From positions 1-64,000 of the forward strand of contig NZ_JABBJE010000001.1 of NCBI RefSeq assembly GCF_014218725.1: a stretch of DNA of 64,000 nucleotides, given 5' to 3'. A model generated the notes under the pieces. It made no database searches. It was not told the origin of the DNA and was given only the letters and a program-made list of their open reading frames with translations. The stretch is from Brevundimonas huaxiensis (lineage in GTDB: Bacteria; Pseudomonadota; Alphaproteobacteria; Caulobacterales; Caulobacteraceae). This document shows, piece by piece, positions 47,739 to 58,221 of the stretch. Position 1 is the first letter of the stretch. Each line of letters opens with the position of its first letter. Made by a program: the position numbers and the translations under genes.

Positions 47739-49564
47739 GCTATGTCCCCTCGGGCGCGGCGGGCGGCTTTGCAGCGACCAGTCCGGCGGATCGCCTGATC
47801 GACCTGATCTATGCGCCCAAGGCCCAGTACCGACCGAACGGCCGGTTCGTGATGAACCGAAAGACGGTCTCGGCCGTGCGCAAGTTCAAGGACGCGGACG
47901 GCAACTATATCTGGCAGCCGGCGACGCGGCTGAACGGACGGCTGGCGGGCGACGGGCGCGATCTGATCGAGGCGGTGCTGGCGCGAGGCGGCTTGTCGCC
48001 CGACGAGATGGCCATCGAGGGCGTCGAGGGGGCGGCGGCCGGCTATGTGATCGACCGACCGATGCGGACGCGGGATGCGCTGGAACCCCTGCTGGCGGCG
48101 TTCGACGCCGTGGCCGCCGAGCGCGACGGGAAGGTCGCAGTCTTGGGGCGGGTGGAGACGGTGGTCGAGATCACGGGCGAGGCGCTGGCTCTGCCCGATG
48201 GCGGGGCGGCGGAAACGACGACGCGGACGCGGGAGCCCCGGGCGAGCGAGGCGCGGGTGCGGTTCATCGACGAGACGGCGGACTATCAGACTGGGGCGGT
48301 GGTCGTGAGGTCGGACGATGCGTCGGCGACGGCGGGCGGGGTCGATCTGGACTTGCCGCTGCTGTGCGGCGGCGGGCTGGCGACGGCGGCGGCGCAGCGG
48401 GCGCTGGACGGCGAGGGCATGGAGGCGAGAACGCTGGCGCTGGGGCCGCTGGAGGCCTTGCGGTTGGAGCCGGGCGACGGGGTGCGGCTGGAGGGTCGGT
48501 CGGGCGACTGGCGCGTGATGCGGGTCACGTCGGATGAGACGCCGTCGGCGGTGCTGGAGCCGGTGACGGCCCGGCGGATGGTCGAGGATGACGGCGTCTG
48601 GCGCGGGGGTGAGACGCCGGTCGTGGTCGGGGCGCCGTTTCTGAAGGTATTGGAGCTGCCGCCCTTGATCGGGAGTGATACGGACGCGCGGCCCCTGATC
48701 GCTGTGGCGACCGAGCCGTGGCGGACGATGCGGCTGCATGCGGGGCCGACCGCTGAGACCCTGACGGCGAGGGGCGATGTGGAGACGCCGGCGACGGTCG
48801 GGGTGCTGCTTGAGGCGCTGGGGCCGGGCGTGCGGCACCGCTGGGACGAGGCCAACGCCATAGTGGTGCGGGTCGAGGGCGAGGCGCCGGAAAGCGCGGT
48901 CGAGGCGGCGGTGCTGGGCGGCGGCAATGCGCTGGCGGTCGAGACGGCTGTGGGCTGGGAGATCTTGCAGTATCGGTCGGCTGTGCTGGTCGGACCGGGG
49001 ACGTGGCGGCTGACGGGTCTATTGCGCGGGCAGCAGGGGACCGAGGTGGAGATGCGGGCGGGCGCCGGGGCGGGGGCGGTCGTGGTCTTTCTGGACGACC
49101 GGCTGGCGCGCGCGGAGATCGGGCGGGGCGAGCGAGGACTGCCGCTGGTCTGTCGCGCGGGGCCGGCTGGCGCGGCGCCGGGCGGTTCGGGTTTCAGCGA
49201 GACCCTGTTCGTGGCGAAGGGCGTGCATGATCGGCCGTGGTCGCCGTGCGGCCTGATGGTCGAGACGTCGGCCGAGGGGCTGGCGATCCGATGGACGCCG
49301 CGCGTGCGGCTGTTCGGCGACAGCTGGGATGGGGAATCGACCACGGTCGATCCGGTGCGGTTCCGGCTGCGCGTGTTTGATAATGACGTCGTGGTTCGGA
49401 CGATGGAGGTCGAGGGGCTGTCGGCATCCTATTCTGCGATCGACTTGGCGGCGGACTTCCCAGAAGGCGCGACATCGACGGCGCGGATCGCCGTGGCGCA
49501 GTGGGGCGAGGGGTTCGGGTGGGGCTCAGAAGCAGAGGTGGAGGCGGAAATCCGGCGGGTCTGA
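47739..49564 (+). pseudogene. fusion of capsid C-terminal fragment to GTA tail protein gp15 C-terminal part
   Basis: One open frame with two unrelated origins. Up to about 47925 it is capsid (DLIYAPKAQYRPNGRFVMNR, KFKDADGNYIWQPA). From about 47930 it is the C-terminal part of the GTA host-specificity/baseplate protein gp15: GRDLIEAVLARGGLSPDEMA, GYVIDRPMRTRDALEPLLAA, TWRLTGLLRGQQGTEVEM and RFRLRVFDNDVVVRTMEVEG. The last third of the capsid, all of g6-g14 and the N-terminal part of gp15 are missing. There is no start codon of its own, so it is a deletion remnant. An assembly collapse would have to be excluded. Confidence 0.82.
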
Positions 49565-49654
49565 CGAAATAGGGCGGGTCCAGCCCTTTGCGCGGGGCGG
49601 GGCATGGCTTAACTGACGGCCTCTCGACGTTTTTCAGCTGGAGTGACAACGGAC

Positions 49655-50581
49655 GTGGCAGGCGACCCCTACAAGGAACTGGGCGTTTCGAAGGGCGCGA
49701 GCGCGGACGAGGTCAAGAAGGCGTATCGCAAGCTCGCCAAGGAGTTGCATCCCGACAAGAACCCCGGCGACAAGATCACCGAGGACAAGTTCAAACGGGT
49801 GACGGCGGCCTTCGACATCCTGGGCGACAAGGAAAAGCGCGCCAAATACGACGCCGGCCAGATCGACGGCGACGGCAACGAACAGTATCGCGGCTTCGGC
49901 GGGGGCGGTCGCGCCGGCGGCAGCCCGTTCGGCCAGGGCGGCAATCCGTTCGGACAAGGCGGCGGGCCGGGCGGCCGGGCCAACTTCGAAGGCGTTGATC
50001 TGGACGAGCTGTTCGGCATGTTCGGCGGGGCCGGGCGTCAGCGCGGCGCGAGGGACTTCACCTCACGCGGTCAGGACGTGAAGGCGACGCTGGACATCAG
50101 TCTGGAAGACGCCATCGCCGGGGCGACGCGGCGGATTCAGTTCTCGGACGGGCGCACTCTGGACGTGACCATTCCAAAGGGGGCGTCGGAAGGCCAGACG
50201 ATCCGCCTGCGCGGCCAGGGATCGCCGGGGCGCGGGGCCGAGAACGGCGACGCCCTGATCGAACTGAGGATCGAACCGCACCCGATCTACAAGCGTGACG
50301 GGGCGGACCTGACGATGGATCTGCCGGTGTCGGTGCCCGACGCGGTGCTGGGCGCCAAGGTGAGGGTGCCGACGCCGGAGGGCGTGGTGCAGATGACGCT
50401 GCCGGCCGGCTCGAACTCGGGCAAGGTGCTGAGGCTGAAGGGGCGCGGCGCGTTCGCGCAAGGCAGGCGCGGCGATCTGCTGGCGCGGGTGATGGTGACG
50501 CTGCCGGATGCGCCGGACGCCGAACTGACCGCCTTCGCAGAGGATTGGCGGGCCAAGCGGCCTTATACGCCGGGGCGGTGA
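49655..50581 (+). CDS. DnaJ-class co-chaperone, CbpA-like
   Basis: A 308-residue protein. J-domain (1-68) with DPYKELGVSKGASADEVKKA and the essential HPD in LAKELHPDKN; Gly/Phe-rich linker (80-125, FGQGGNPFGQGG); two substrate-binding domains (130-300, VKATLDISLEDAIAGATRRI; TIPKGASEGQTIRLRGQG). There is no Cys-rich zinc domain, so class B rather than DnaJ itself. It stimulates DnaK. GTG 49655 (MAGDPYKEL) is preferred; GTG 49643, four codons upstream, is an alternative. Confidence 0.92.
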   Translation: MAGDPYKELGVSKGASADEVKKAYRKLAKELHPDKNPGDKITEDKFKRVTAAFDILGDKEKRAKYDAGQIDGDGNEQYRGFGGGGRAGGSPFGQGGNPFGQGGGPGGRANFEGVDLDELFGMFGGAGRQRGARDFTSRGQDVKATLDISLEDAIAGATRRIQFSDGRTLDVTIPKGASEGQTIRLRGQGSPGRGAENGDALIELRIEPHPIYKRDGADLTMDLPVSVPDAVLGAKVRVPTPEGVVQMTLPAGSNSGKVLRLKGRGAFAQGRRGDLLARVMVTLPDAPDAELTAFAEDWRAKRPYTPGR

Positions 50582-50627
50582 GCGCGCTCAAGCAGCGTGA
50601 AGCGCGGTTGCGCCAAAGGAAGAGAGC

Positions 50628-51788
50628 ATGAGCACGAAGCCTGATGTGAAGCCCGCGCGGCCGTGGTTTTCGGCAGGGCCGACGGCGAAGCGGCCGGGCT
50701 ATGCGCTGGGCGGATTGCCGTCCGACCTGCTGGGACGCGGTATTCGCGCGCCGGAAGTGGTGGAGCGGTTCGCGCATGGCCTGCGGCTGACGCGCGAAGT
50801 GCTGGAAGTGCCTGACAGCCATGTGATGCTGTATACGCCGGGGTCTGACACAGGCGCGGTCGAGGCGGCGCTGTGGGGGATGCTGGGCGCGCGGCCGGTG
50901 CAGGTCGTGGCGTTCGAGAACTTCGGGCTGACCTGGCTGGCCGACGTGAAGGATCATCTGGGGCTGGAGCCCGAGGCCCTGACGGCGCCGTGGGGCGAGC
51001 TGCCGGATCTGAGCCGTGCCGACTGGTCCAAGGACGTGGTGTTCCCGTGGAACGGCACGACCTCGGGCGTGCGGGTGCCGGACGCCGACTGGATCGCCGA
51101 CGATCGCGGTGGGCTGGCGATCTGCGACGCGACCTCCGCCGCCTTCGCCATGCCGCTGCCGTTCGACAAGCTGGATGTCGTGACCTTCAGCTTCCAGAAA
51201 GCGCTGGGCGGCGAGGCGGGGATCGGGGTGATGGTGCTGTCGCCGCGCGCGGTCGAGCGGCTGGATACCTTCCGACCGGATCGGGCGATTCCGAAACTGC
51301 TGCGGCTGACCGACGGCAAGGGACGGTTCGATCGGGCGCTGGCGGACGGGGTGGTGATCAACACCTTCTCGATCCTGACCCTCGAAGACTGGATCGACGC
51401 CCTGGACTGGGCGAAGGACATCGGCGGATTGAGCGAACTGATCCGGCGGACAGACGCCAACTACGCCGCGTTGGCGCAATGGGTGGAGCGGACCGACTGG
51501 ATCGCCTTCCTGCCGGATCGGCCGGAGATCCGGTCGACGACCTCGGTCTGCCTGAAGTTCACCGATGCGCGGATCGCGGCCTTGGACGACAAGGCGCAGA
51601 AGGCCTTCGTCATGCGGTTCAAGGCCCTGCTGGAAGGCGAGGCGGCCGTGTTCGACATGGAGCCGCATCGCAATGCGCCGCCCGGACTGCGCCTATGGTG
51701 CGGATGCACGGTCGAGACGGCCGATGTAGTTGCGGCGACGCCCTGGCTGGAATGGGCGTTCGAGACGGCGGTCGGCGAAGTCGGATAA
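50628..51788 (+). CDS. serC: phosphoserine aminotransferase
   Basis: A 386-residue PLP enzyme of the alphaproteobacterial SerC type. N-terminal RPWFSAGPTAKRPGYALGGL, cofactor region LYTPGSDTGAVEAALWGMLG, Asp of AICDATSAAFAMPL, and PLP Lys in VTFSFQKALGGEAG (about 195). It makes phosphoserine from 3-phosphohydroxypyruvate and glutamate. RBS AAGGAAGAG. In relatives serA often follows; here purA follows instead, about 75 bp downstream. Confidence 0.93.
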   Translation: MSTKPDVKPARPWFSAGPTAKRPGYALGGLPSDLLGRGIRAPEVVERFAHGLRLTREVLEVPDSHVMLYTPGSDTGAVEAALWGMLGARPVQVVAFENFGLTWLADVKDHLGLEPEALTAPWGELPDLSRADWSKDVVFPWNGTTSGVRVPDADWIADDRGGLAICDATSAAFAMPLPFDKLDVVTFSFQKALGGEAGIGVMVLSPRAVERLDTFRPDRAIPKLLRLTDGKGRFDRALADGVVINTFSILTLEDWIDALDWAKDIGGLSELIRRTDANYAALAQWVERTDWIAFLPDRPEIRSTTSVCLKFTDARIAALDDKAQKAFVMRFKALLEGEAAVFDMEPHRNAPPGLRLWCGCTVETADVVAATPWLEWAFETAVGEVG

Positions 51789-51863
51789 ATCCGCCTGACG
51801 GGACGACATCGGACGATTCCCTCGCTATAGGCTGCGCCCGCATTCCAGTGCGGAGAGACGGTT

Positions 51864-53159
51864 TTGGCGAAGGTAGCGGTGGTCGGCGCCCAGTGGGGTG
51901 ACGAGGGCAAGGGCAAGATCGTGGACTGGCTGTCCAACCGCGCCGACGTGGTCGTGCGGTTCCAGGGCGGTCACAACGCGGGCCACACGCTGGTCGTGGA
52001 CGGCAAGGTCTACAAGCTGGCGCTGCTGCCCAGCGGCGTCGTGCAGGGCAAGCCGTCGATCATCGGCAACGGCGTGGTCGTCGATCCGTGGCATCTGGTC
52101 GGCGAGATCGAGAAGATCGCCGCCCAAGGCGTGGCGATCAGCCCTGAAATCCTGACCATTGCGGACAACGCCTGCCTGATCCTGCCCATTCACCCTGCGC
52201 TGGACGTCGCGCGCGAGGCGGCGGCCAGCGCGCCGGGCGCGAAGATCGGCACGACCGGGCGGGGCATCGGCCCGGCCTATGAAGACAAGGTGGGGCGTCG
52301 CGCCATCCGGGTCTGCGATCTGGCCAATGAAGATGATCTGAAGGTCAAGATCGACCGGCTGCGCTCGCACCACGATCCGCTGCGCGCCGGTCTGGGGCTG
52401 GAGCCGATCGATCCCGACGCGCTGCTGGCGCAGTTGCTGGAGATCGCGCCGAAGATTCTGCCCTATGTGAAACCGGCCTGGCGCGTGCTGGATCAGGCGC
52501 AGAAGGACGGCAAACGGGTGCTGTTCGAGGGGGCGCAGGGCGCCTTTCTGGACGTGGATCACGGCACCTATCCCTATGTCACCAGCTCCAACACGGTGGC
52601 CGGCCAAGCGGCGGCGGGTTCGGGCATCGGACCGCGCGGCGTCGGTTATGTGCTGGGCATCGTGAAGGCCTATACGACGCGCGTCGGTGAAGGTCCGTTC
52701 GCCTGCGAACTGAATGATGAGGTTGGCGAGCATCTGGCGACCGTGGGCCGCGAGGTCGGGGTGAATACCGGCCGCGCGCGCCGCTGCGGCTGGTTCGACG
52801 CCGTGTTGGTGCGCCAGTCCGTGGCGATCAACGGCATCGACGGGATTGCGCTGACCAAGCTGGACGTGCTGGACGGGTTGAAGACGCTGAAGATCTGCGT
52901 CGGCTACAAGGTCGATGGCGAGGTGCTGGACTATCTGCCTTCAAGCCTAAAGGCCCAGGGCGCGGCCGAGCCGGTGTTCGAAGAGCTGGAGGGCTGGAGC
53001 GAAAGCACCGCCGGGGTCCGCAGCTTCAAGGACATCAACGCCAACGCCATCAAATATGTGCGCCGAATCGAGGAGTTGATCGGCGCGCCGGTGGCCCTGC
53101 TGTCGACCAGCCCCGAGCGCGACGACACCATTCTGATGCGCGATCCGTTCCAGGGCTGA
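51864..53159 (+). CDS. purA: adenylosuccinate synthetase
   Basis: A 431-residue enzyme of AMP synthesis (IMP + aspartate + GTP). GTP loop [17 protein letters not shown], catalytic His in [51 protein letters not shown] and [12 protein letters not shown] are all present. The start codon is TTG (51864) with GGAGAGA about 6 nt upstream; no ATG is available nearby. Full length. Confidence 0.97.
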   Translation: MAKVAVVGAQWGDEGKGKIVDWLSNRADVVVRFQGGHNAGHTLVVDGKVYKLALLPSGVVQGKPSIIGNGVVVDPWHLVGEIEKIAAQGVAISPEILTIADNACLILPIHPALDVAREAAASAPGAKIGTTGRGIGPAYEDKVGRRAIRVCDLANEDDLKVKIDRLRSHHDPLRAGLGLEPIDPDALLAQLLEIAPKILPYVKPAWRVLDQAQKDGKRVLFEGAQGAFLDVDHGTYPYVTSSNTVAGQAAAGSGIGPRGVGYVLGIVKAYTTRVGEGPFACELNDEVGEHLATVGREVGVNTGRARRCGWFDAVLVRQSVAINGIDGIALTKLDVLDGLKTLKICVGYKVDGEVLDYLPSSLKAQGAAEPVFEELEGWSESTAGVRSFKDINANAIKYVRRIEELIGAPVALLSTSPERDDTILMRDPFQG

Positions 53160-53265
53160 GGCTTTGGAAGGGGCGGCGTGAGGCGGCGGACTACGCAGAA
53201 AGACCTATTCAACAGGTCTTAACCCGTGGGCGGTAAGGATAACGGCTCCAAACTCGGAGTCTGAT

Positions 53266-54078
53266 GTGTTCGCCGCAAACGCCAGAACCATAAGCCGCAT
53301 GGAGCCTGCGCTTCGTCGGGTGGTCATCGTGGACGCCAATCTGTCGTCGGCGCGACTGCTGACGGACATCGTCAAGGGCATGGGTGCGCGCGAGGTCTAT
53401 GCAGAGGGTGACGAAGAACGCGCGCTGGAGCTGCTGCGCGACGTCGAGCCGGGCGTGATCTTTACAGAACGGTCCGGAGACAGGCTGAACGGCGAGACGC
53501 TGGCGCGGCGCATTCGGCGTTCCAGCATGTCGTGCCGCATGTCGCCGATCATCATGGTGACGGGCGAGGCGACCGCTGCGGCGATCAAGGGCGCGCGCGA
53601 CGCCGGCATCCACGAGTTCCTGAGAAAGCCGTTCACGACGGGCGACCTGTTCAAGCGGGTCGAGAATGTGACGTTGAAGCCCCGGCCCTGGATCGAGGCG
53701 GTGGGCTATGTCGGACCGGATCGTCGCCGGTTTAACTCAGGTGAATATTCAGGCGCCCGCAAGCGCCGCAGCGATGGTGCAGCCGGAGGCGGCGCCGCTG
53801 AAATCCGCGACCAGGCGTCGCGGATCCTGGTTTCGGCCATGTCGCAGTTCGAGCAGGATCCGTCGCAGGCGACGCGCGCCATTCGCCAACAGGCCGAGAC
53901 GCTGAACGGTCTGGCCATCAAGACGGCGGACGCCCGGCTGGCGATGGCTGTCGCGACCCTCCAAGCCTATGTGGCCAGCGGTCAGGTGACGAAGGCGGGA
54001 TTGGCCCAGCCGATCGGCACGGTGGTGGCCGCTGCGAGAGCGGCCAATGAAGCGGCGCCGGTGGCGCGCGCGTCGTGA
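53266..54078 (+). CDS. receiver-domain protein with atypical phospho-acceptor
   Basis: A 270-residue protein. Receiver fold about 15-135: VVIVDANLSSARLLTDIVKG, GVIFTERSGDRLNGETLARR, IIMVTGEATAAAIKGARDAG, FLRKPFTTGDLFKRV. The usual Asp of the TD(x)xMP motif is replaced, with Glu in IFTERSG, and the acidic pair is reduced to one Asp, while the Lys is kept. A C-terminal helical part (170-270) follows with no known output domain. GTG 53266 has GGAG upstream; ATG 53299 is the alternative. Likely a phosphorylation-independent adaptor. Confidence 0.75.
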   Translation: MFAANARTISRMEPALRRVVIVDANLSSARLLTDIVKGMGAREVYAEGDEERALELLRDVEPGVIFTERSGDRLNGETLARRIRRSSMSCRMSPIIMVTGEATAAAIKGARDAGIHEFLRKPFTTGDLFKRVENVTLKPRPWIEAVGYVGPDRRRFNSGEYSGARKRRSDGAAGGGAAEIRDQASRILVSAMSQFEQDPSQATRAIRQQAETLNGLAIKTADARLAMAVATLQAYVASGQVTKAGLAQPIGTVVAAARAANEAAPVARAS

Positions 54079-54125
54079 CGATAGACGGTCCGCGGCGCCG
54101 TTGAAGGCGAAGCGGACCGAGTTGC

Positions 54126-55013
54126 TCAGGCGTCGACCAGGTTCCGCTCTTCGGCCGCGGCGCGCATGGCCTTTTGCAGCTTCTCGAAGGCGCGGACCTC
54201 GATCTGACGCACGCGCTCGCGCGAGACGCCGTACTGGCCGGCGAGCTCTTCCAGCGTGACCGGATCGTCCTTGAGGCGACGTTCCGTGAGGATGTGCTTC
54301 TCACGATCGGTCAGCTCTTCCATGGCCTCCTGAAGGAGGCTCATGCGGATGCCCTTTTCCTCGTCGTCGGCGAGCTGGGTTTCCTGGGACACGGCCGTGT
54401 CGTCGGCCAACCAGTCCTGCCACTCGCTTTCGCCGTCGGCGCGCAGAGGGGCGTTCAGGGAGGCGTCGCCGCCGAGACGGCGGTTCATGTTGGTGACCTC
54501 TTCCTCCGTCACGCCCAATTTGGTGGCGATGGCGGCGAGGTGTTCAGGATGCAGATCGCCTTCCTCGAAGGCCGAGATCTGGCTCTTGGCCTTGCGCAGG
54601 TTGAAGAACAGCTTCTTCTGCGCCGCGGTGGTGCCCATCTTCACGAGCGACCAGCTGCGCAGGATGTATTCCTGGATCGAGGCGCGGATCCACCACATAG
54701 CGTAGGTCGCCAGGCGGAAACCCTTGTCGGCGTCGAACTTCTTGACGGCCTGCATCAGGCCGACGTTGCCCTCGGAAATGACTTCGCCGATCGGCAGGCC
54801 GTAGCCGCGATACCCCATGGCGATCTTGGCCACGAGACGAAGGTGCGAGGTGACGAGTCGATGCGCGGCTTCGGGGTCCTGGTGCTCGGACCAACGCTTG
54901 GCGAGCATGAACTCCTCATCCTTGGTCAGCATCGGAAACTTGCGGATTTCCGTCAGATAACGCGACAGGCCTTGTTCAGGCGACATCACCGCGAGCGTAC
55001 TATTGGCAGCCAT
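54126..55013 (-). CDS. rpoH: heat-shock sigma factor sigma-32
   Basis: A 295-residue sigma-70 family protein. Region 2: VTSHLRLVAKIAMGYRGYGL, LPIGEVISEGNVGLMQAVKK, FRLATYAMWWIRASIQEYIL. The RpoH box follows, QKKLFFNLRKAKSQI, and region 4 ends LAGQYGVSRERVRQIEVRAF. It directs RNA polymerase to heat-shock promoters. ATG 55013 has GGAGGGACC upstream. It lies about 230 bp downstream of rluD on the same strand, a conserved pairing in alphaproteobacteria. Confidence 0.96.
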   Translation of the reverse strand: MAANSTLAVMSPEQGLSRYLTEIRKFPMLTKDEEFMLAKRWSEHQDPEAAHRLVTSHLRLVAKIAMGYRGYGLPIGEVISEGNVGLMQAVKKFDADKGFRLATYAMWWIRASIQEYILRSWSLVKMGTTAAQKKLFFNLRKAKSQISAFEEGDLHPEHLAAIATKLGVTEEEVTNMNRRLGGDASLNAPLRADGESEWQDWLADDTAVSQETQLADDEEKGIRMSLLQEAMEELTDREKHILTERRLKDDPVTLEELAGQYGVSRERVRQIEVRAFEKLQKAMRAAAEERNLVDA

Positions 55014-55243
55014 ATACAGGTCCCTCCGACCGTGTTGAACGAGCGGGCTCTTCGTCATCGGCCACGGTGTGTGCGCCGACGTCTCACCCCTCAACCGGTA
55101 AAGTAGCGATGGGTTGCCGCCATTTTTAGAGGCGGATCGTCACACGAAAGCGTGACCGTTGCCCTGGCGCCACTTGCGCCGATCGCCGTCCTATATAGAA
55201 CTTTGTCAGTTGCTATTCAAGACCGGCCCAGACCGGCCGCTGT

Positions 55244-56263
<1,020 letters not shown>

Positions 56264-56346
56264 GTCGTCTCCCTAGCACGACCGGCCGCTTGCGCGAGGG
56301 GCGCGGGTGAGGTGATAGTCAAGCTTGGGGGCGTAGGGGACATCCG

Positions 56347-56982
56347 ATGAAGCGGTTGATGATCGCCGGGGGCGCGTTCGCCGCAGCGGCGCTGCTGAGC
56401 AGCTGCACCACCATGAGCAAGGACGAATGCCTGGCCGGGGCCTGGGGCGAGAAGGGCTATGCGGACGGGGCGTCAGGCTATCCGATGACGCGACTGGACG
56501 ACCACGCCAAGGCCTGCGCCAAGTTTCAGATCGCACCCAACCCGGCTGCCTATGGCTCGGCGCGTGAAGATGGCTTGCGGACCTACTGCACCTTCCAGCG
56601 CGGCTGGGAGGAGGGGCGGGCGGGCAATACCTATTATGGCGTCTGTCGGCCGGAGGAGGAGCAGGCGTTTCTGCCGGCCTATCGTGACGGCCGACTGCTG
56701 CATGAGGTCGAGGACGCGTACCAGACGGCGGAAAGCGCGCTGAACAGCGCCGAGGCCCGGATCGAGAACCGCGAAGACAAGCTGGAGGCCAAGGAGCGCG
56801 AACTGCGTGGCGAAGGCCTGACGGACGAGGAGCGGGAGCGCATTCGTGACCGCATTCAGGAGGTCAGAGGCGAGATCCGCGATGCGCGTCGCAATGCCCG
56901 GGAGGCCCGCGACGCGCTGGATCAGGCGGAATGGGACGTTCGACGGGTACGGCGCGAACTGAGCGGCCGCTACCCGGTCTAA
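56347..56982 (+). CDS. DUF2799 lipoprotein
   Basis: A 211-residue lipoprotein (lipobox ALLSSCTTM, Cys about 20). DUF2799 part (25-110): DECLAGAWGEKGYADGASGY, GWEEGRAGNTYYGVCRPEE. The C-terminal half (118-205) is a long charged coiled coil (SAEARIENREDKLEAKEREL). Envelope-located; function unknown. Divergent from rluD. Confidence 0.85.
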   Translation: MKRLMIAGGAFAAAALLSSCTTMSKDECLAGAWGEKGYADGASGYPMTRLDDHAKACAKFQIAPNPAAYGSAREDGLRTYCTFQRGWEEGRAGNTYYGVCRPEEEQAFLPAYRDGRLLHEVEDAYQTAESALNSAEARIENREDKLEAKERELRGEGLTDEERERIRDRIQEVRGEIRDARRNAREARDALDQAEWDVRRVRRELSGRYPV

Positions 56983-56991
56983 ACGACGGTC

Positions 56992-58077
56992 CTAGGCGGC
57001 CTTGACGGCGGCGCCGCGGAAGGACGGATCCAGGTCGCCCGAGGCGTAGCGCTTCGCCATCTGGGCGGTGGAGAGGGGACGAATCTTGGAGGCCTGACCC
57101 TCGCAGCCGAACTGCTGGTAGCGCTCCATGCAGAGCTTCTTCATCGCCTCCTTGGCGGGCTTCAGATAGTAGCGCGGATCGAACTCGCCCGGCTTCTCCA
57201 TCAGGGCCTTACGGATGGCGCCGGTGATGGCCATGCGGTTGTCGGTGTCGATGTTGACCTTGCGCACGCCGTGCTTGATGCCGCGCTGAATTTCCTCGAC
57301 CGGCACGCCCCAGGTCTGAGGCATTTCGCCGCCGTACTGGTTGATGATGTCCTGCAGGTCCTGCGGCACCGAGGATGAACCGTGCATCACCAGATGGGTG
57401 TTGGGCAGGCGGCGGTGGATTTCCTCGATCACGTTCATGGCCAGGACCTCGCCGTCCGGCTGACGCGTGAACTTGTAGGCGCCGTGGCTGGTGCCCATGG
57501 CGATGGCGAGGGCGTCGACCTTGGTGGCGGCGACGAAGTCGACGGCCTGATCCGGGTCGGTCAACAGTTGCGAATGGTCCAGCTTGCCTTCGAAGCCGTG
57601 GCCGTCCTCGGCCTCGCCCATGCCGGTTTCCAGCGAGCCCAGCACGCCCAGTTCGCCCTCGACCGAGACGCCGCAGGCGTGGGCCATTTCGGTGACGCGA
57701 CGGGTGACGTCGACGTTGTATTCATAGCTAGCGGGGGTCTTGGCGTCCTCCTCCAGCGAGCCGTCCATCATCACGCTGGTGAAGCCATACTGGATGGCGG
57801 TGGCGCAGGTCGCCGGGCCATTGCCGTGATCCTGGTGCATACAGACCGGGATGTGCGGATAGAGTTCGGCCAGGGCGTCGATGAGCTTGGCCAGAACGAT
57901 GTCGTTGGCGTAGGTCCGGGCGCCGCGCGAGGCCTGGATGATGACGGGGGCGTTGACCTCGTGGGCCGCCTCCATGATCGCCAGACCCTGTTCCATGTTG
58001 TTGATGTTGTAGGCGGGCAGGCCGTAGTCATTCTCTGCCGCGTGGTCGAGCAGCTGTCGCAGCGTGATGCGCGCCAT
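56992..58077 (-). CDS. fba: class II fructose-bisphosphate aldolase
   Basis: A 361-residue zinc aldolase of glycolysis and gluconeogenesis. Zinc and catalytic residues appear in [19 protein letters not shown] (Asp and His), [29 protein letters not shown] (His) and [11 protein letters not shown] (His); [15 protein letters not shown] binds phosphate. This longer form is the CbbA-like IIB type. Downstream of pgk with a hairpin in between. Confidence 0.95.
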   Translation of the reverse strand: MARITLRQLLDHAAENDYGLPAYNINNMEQGLAIMEAAHEVNAPVIIQASRGARTYANDIVLAKLIDALAELYPHIPVCMHQDHGNGPATCATAIQYGFTSVMMDGSLEEDAKTPASYEYNVDVTRRVTEMAHACGVSVEGELGVLGSLETGMGEAEDGHGFEGKLDHSQLLTDPDQAVDFVAATKVDALAIAMGTSHGAYKFTRQPDGEVLAMNVIEEIHRRLPNTHLVMHGSSSVPQDLQDIINQYGGEMPQTWGVPVEEIQRGIKHGVRKVNIDTDNRMAITGAIRKALMEKPGEFDPRYYLKPAKEAMKKLCMERYQQFGCEGQASKIRPLSTAQMAKRYASGDLDPSFRGAAVKAA

Positions 58078-58187
58078 GGGGTAGTCTCCTGAGCCGAAAA
58101 GTCTTTTTGGTTGGGCGAGAGATTAGACGCCGGACAGCGCGAAGTCACGCCGTGTTACAGCCGTTTCAACGCCGATTTCAAAGACAG

Positions 58188-58212
58188 GATGCAGGCGTGA
58201 TCCGCCTGCATC
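58188..58212. terminator. 10-bp perfect hairpin between pgk and fba
   Basis: GATGCAGGCG-TGATC-CGCCTGCATC, 10 bp after the pgk stop on the minus strand. The following CTGTCTTTG is only weakly U-rich. It may be a terminator or an RNA-processing structure. Confidence 0.55.
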
Positions 58213-58221
58213 GCTGAGCCT

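Noticed and set aside
47600-47740. Start at 47600 of the long capsid/gp15 frame
   Set aside because: Those codons lie in the wrong frame of intact capsid sequence; the meaningful part starts only after the frameshift near 47739.
55025-55200. Sigma-32 promoter upstream of rpoH
   Set aside because: A CCCAT-like element is visible on the minus strand, but no convincing -35 partner at the right distance.
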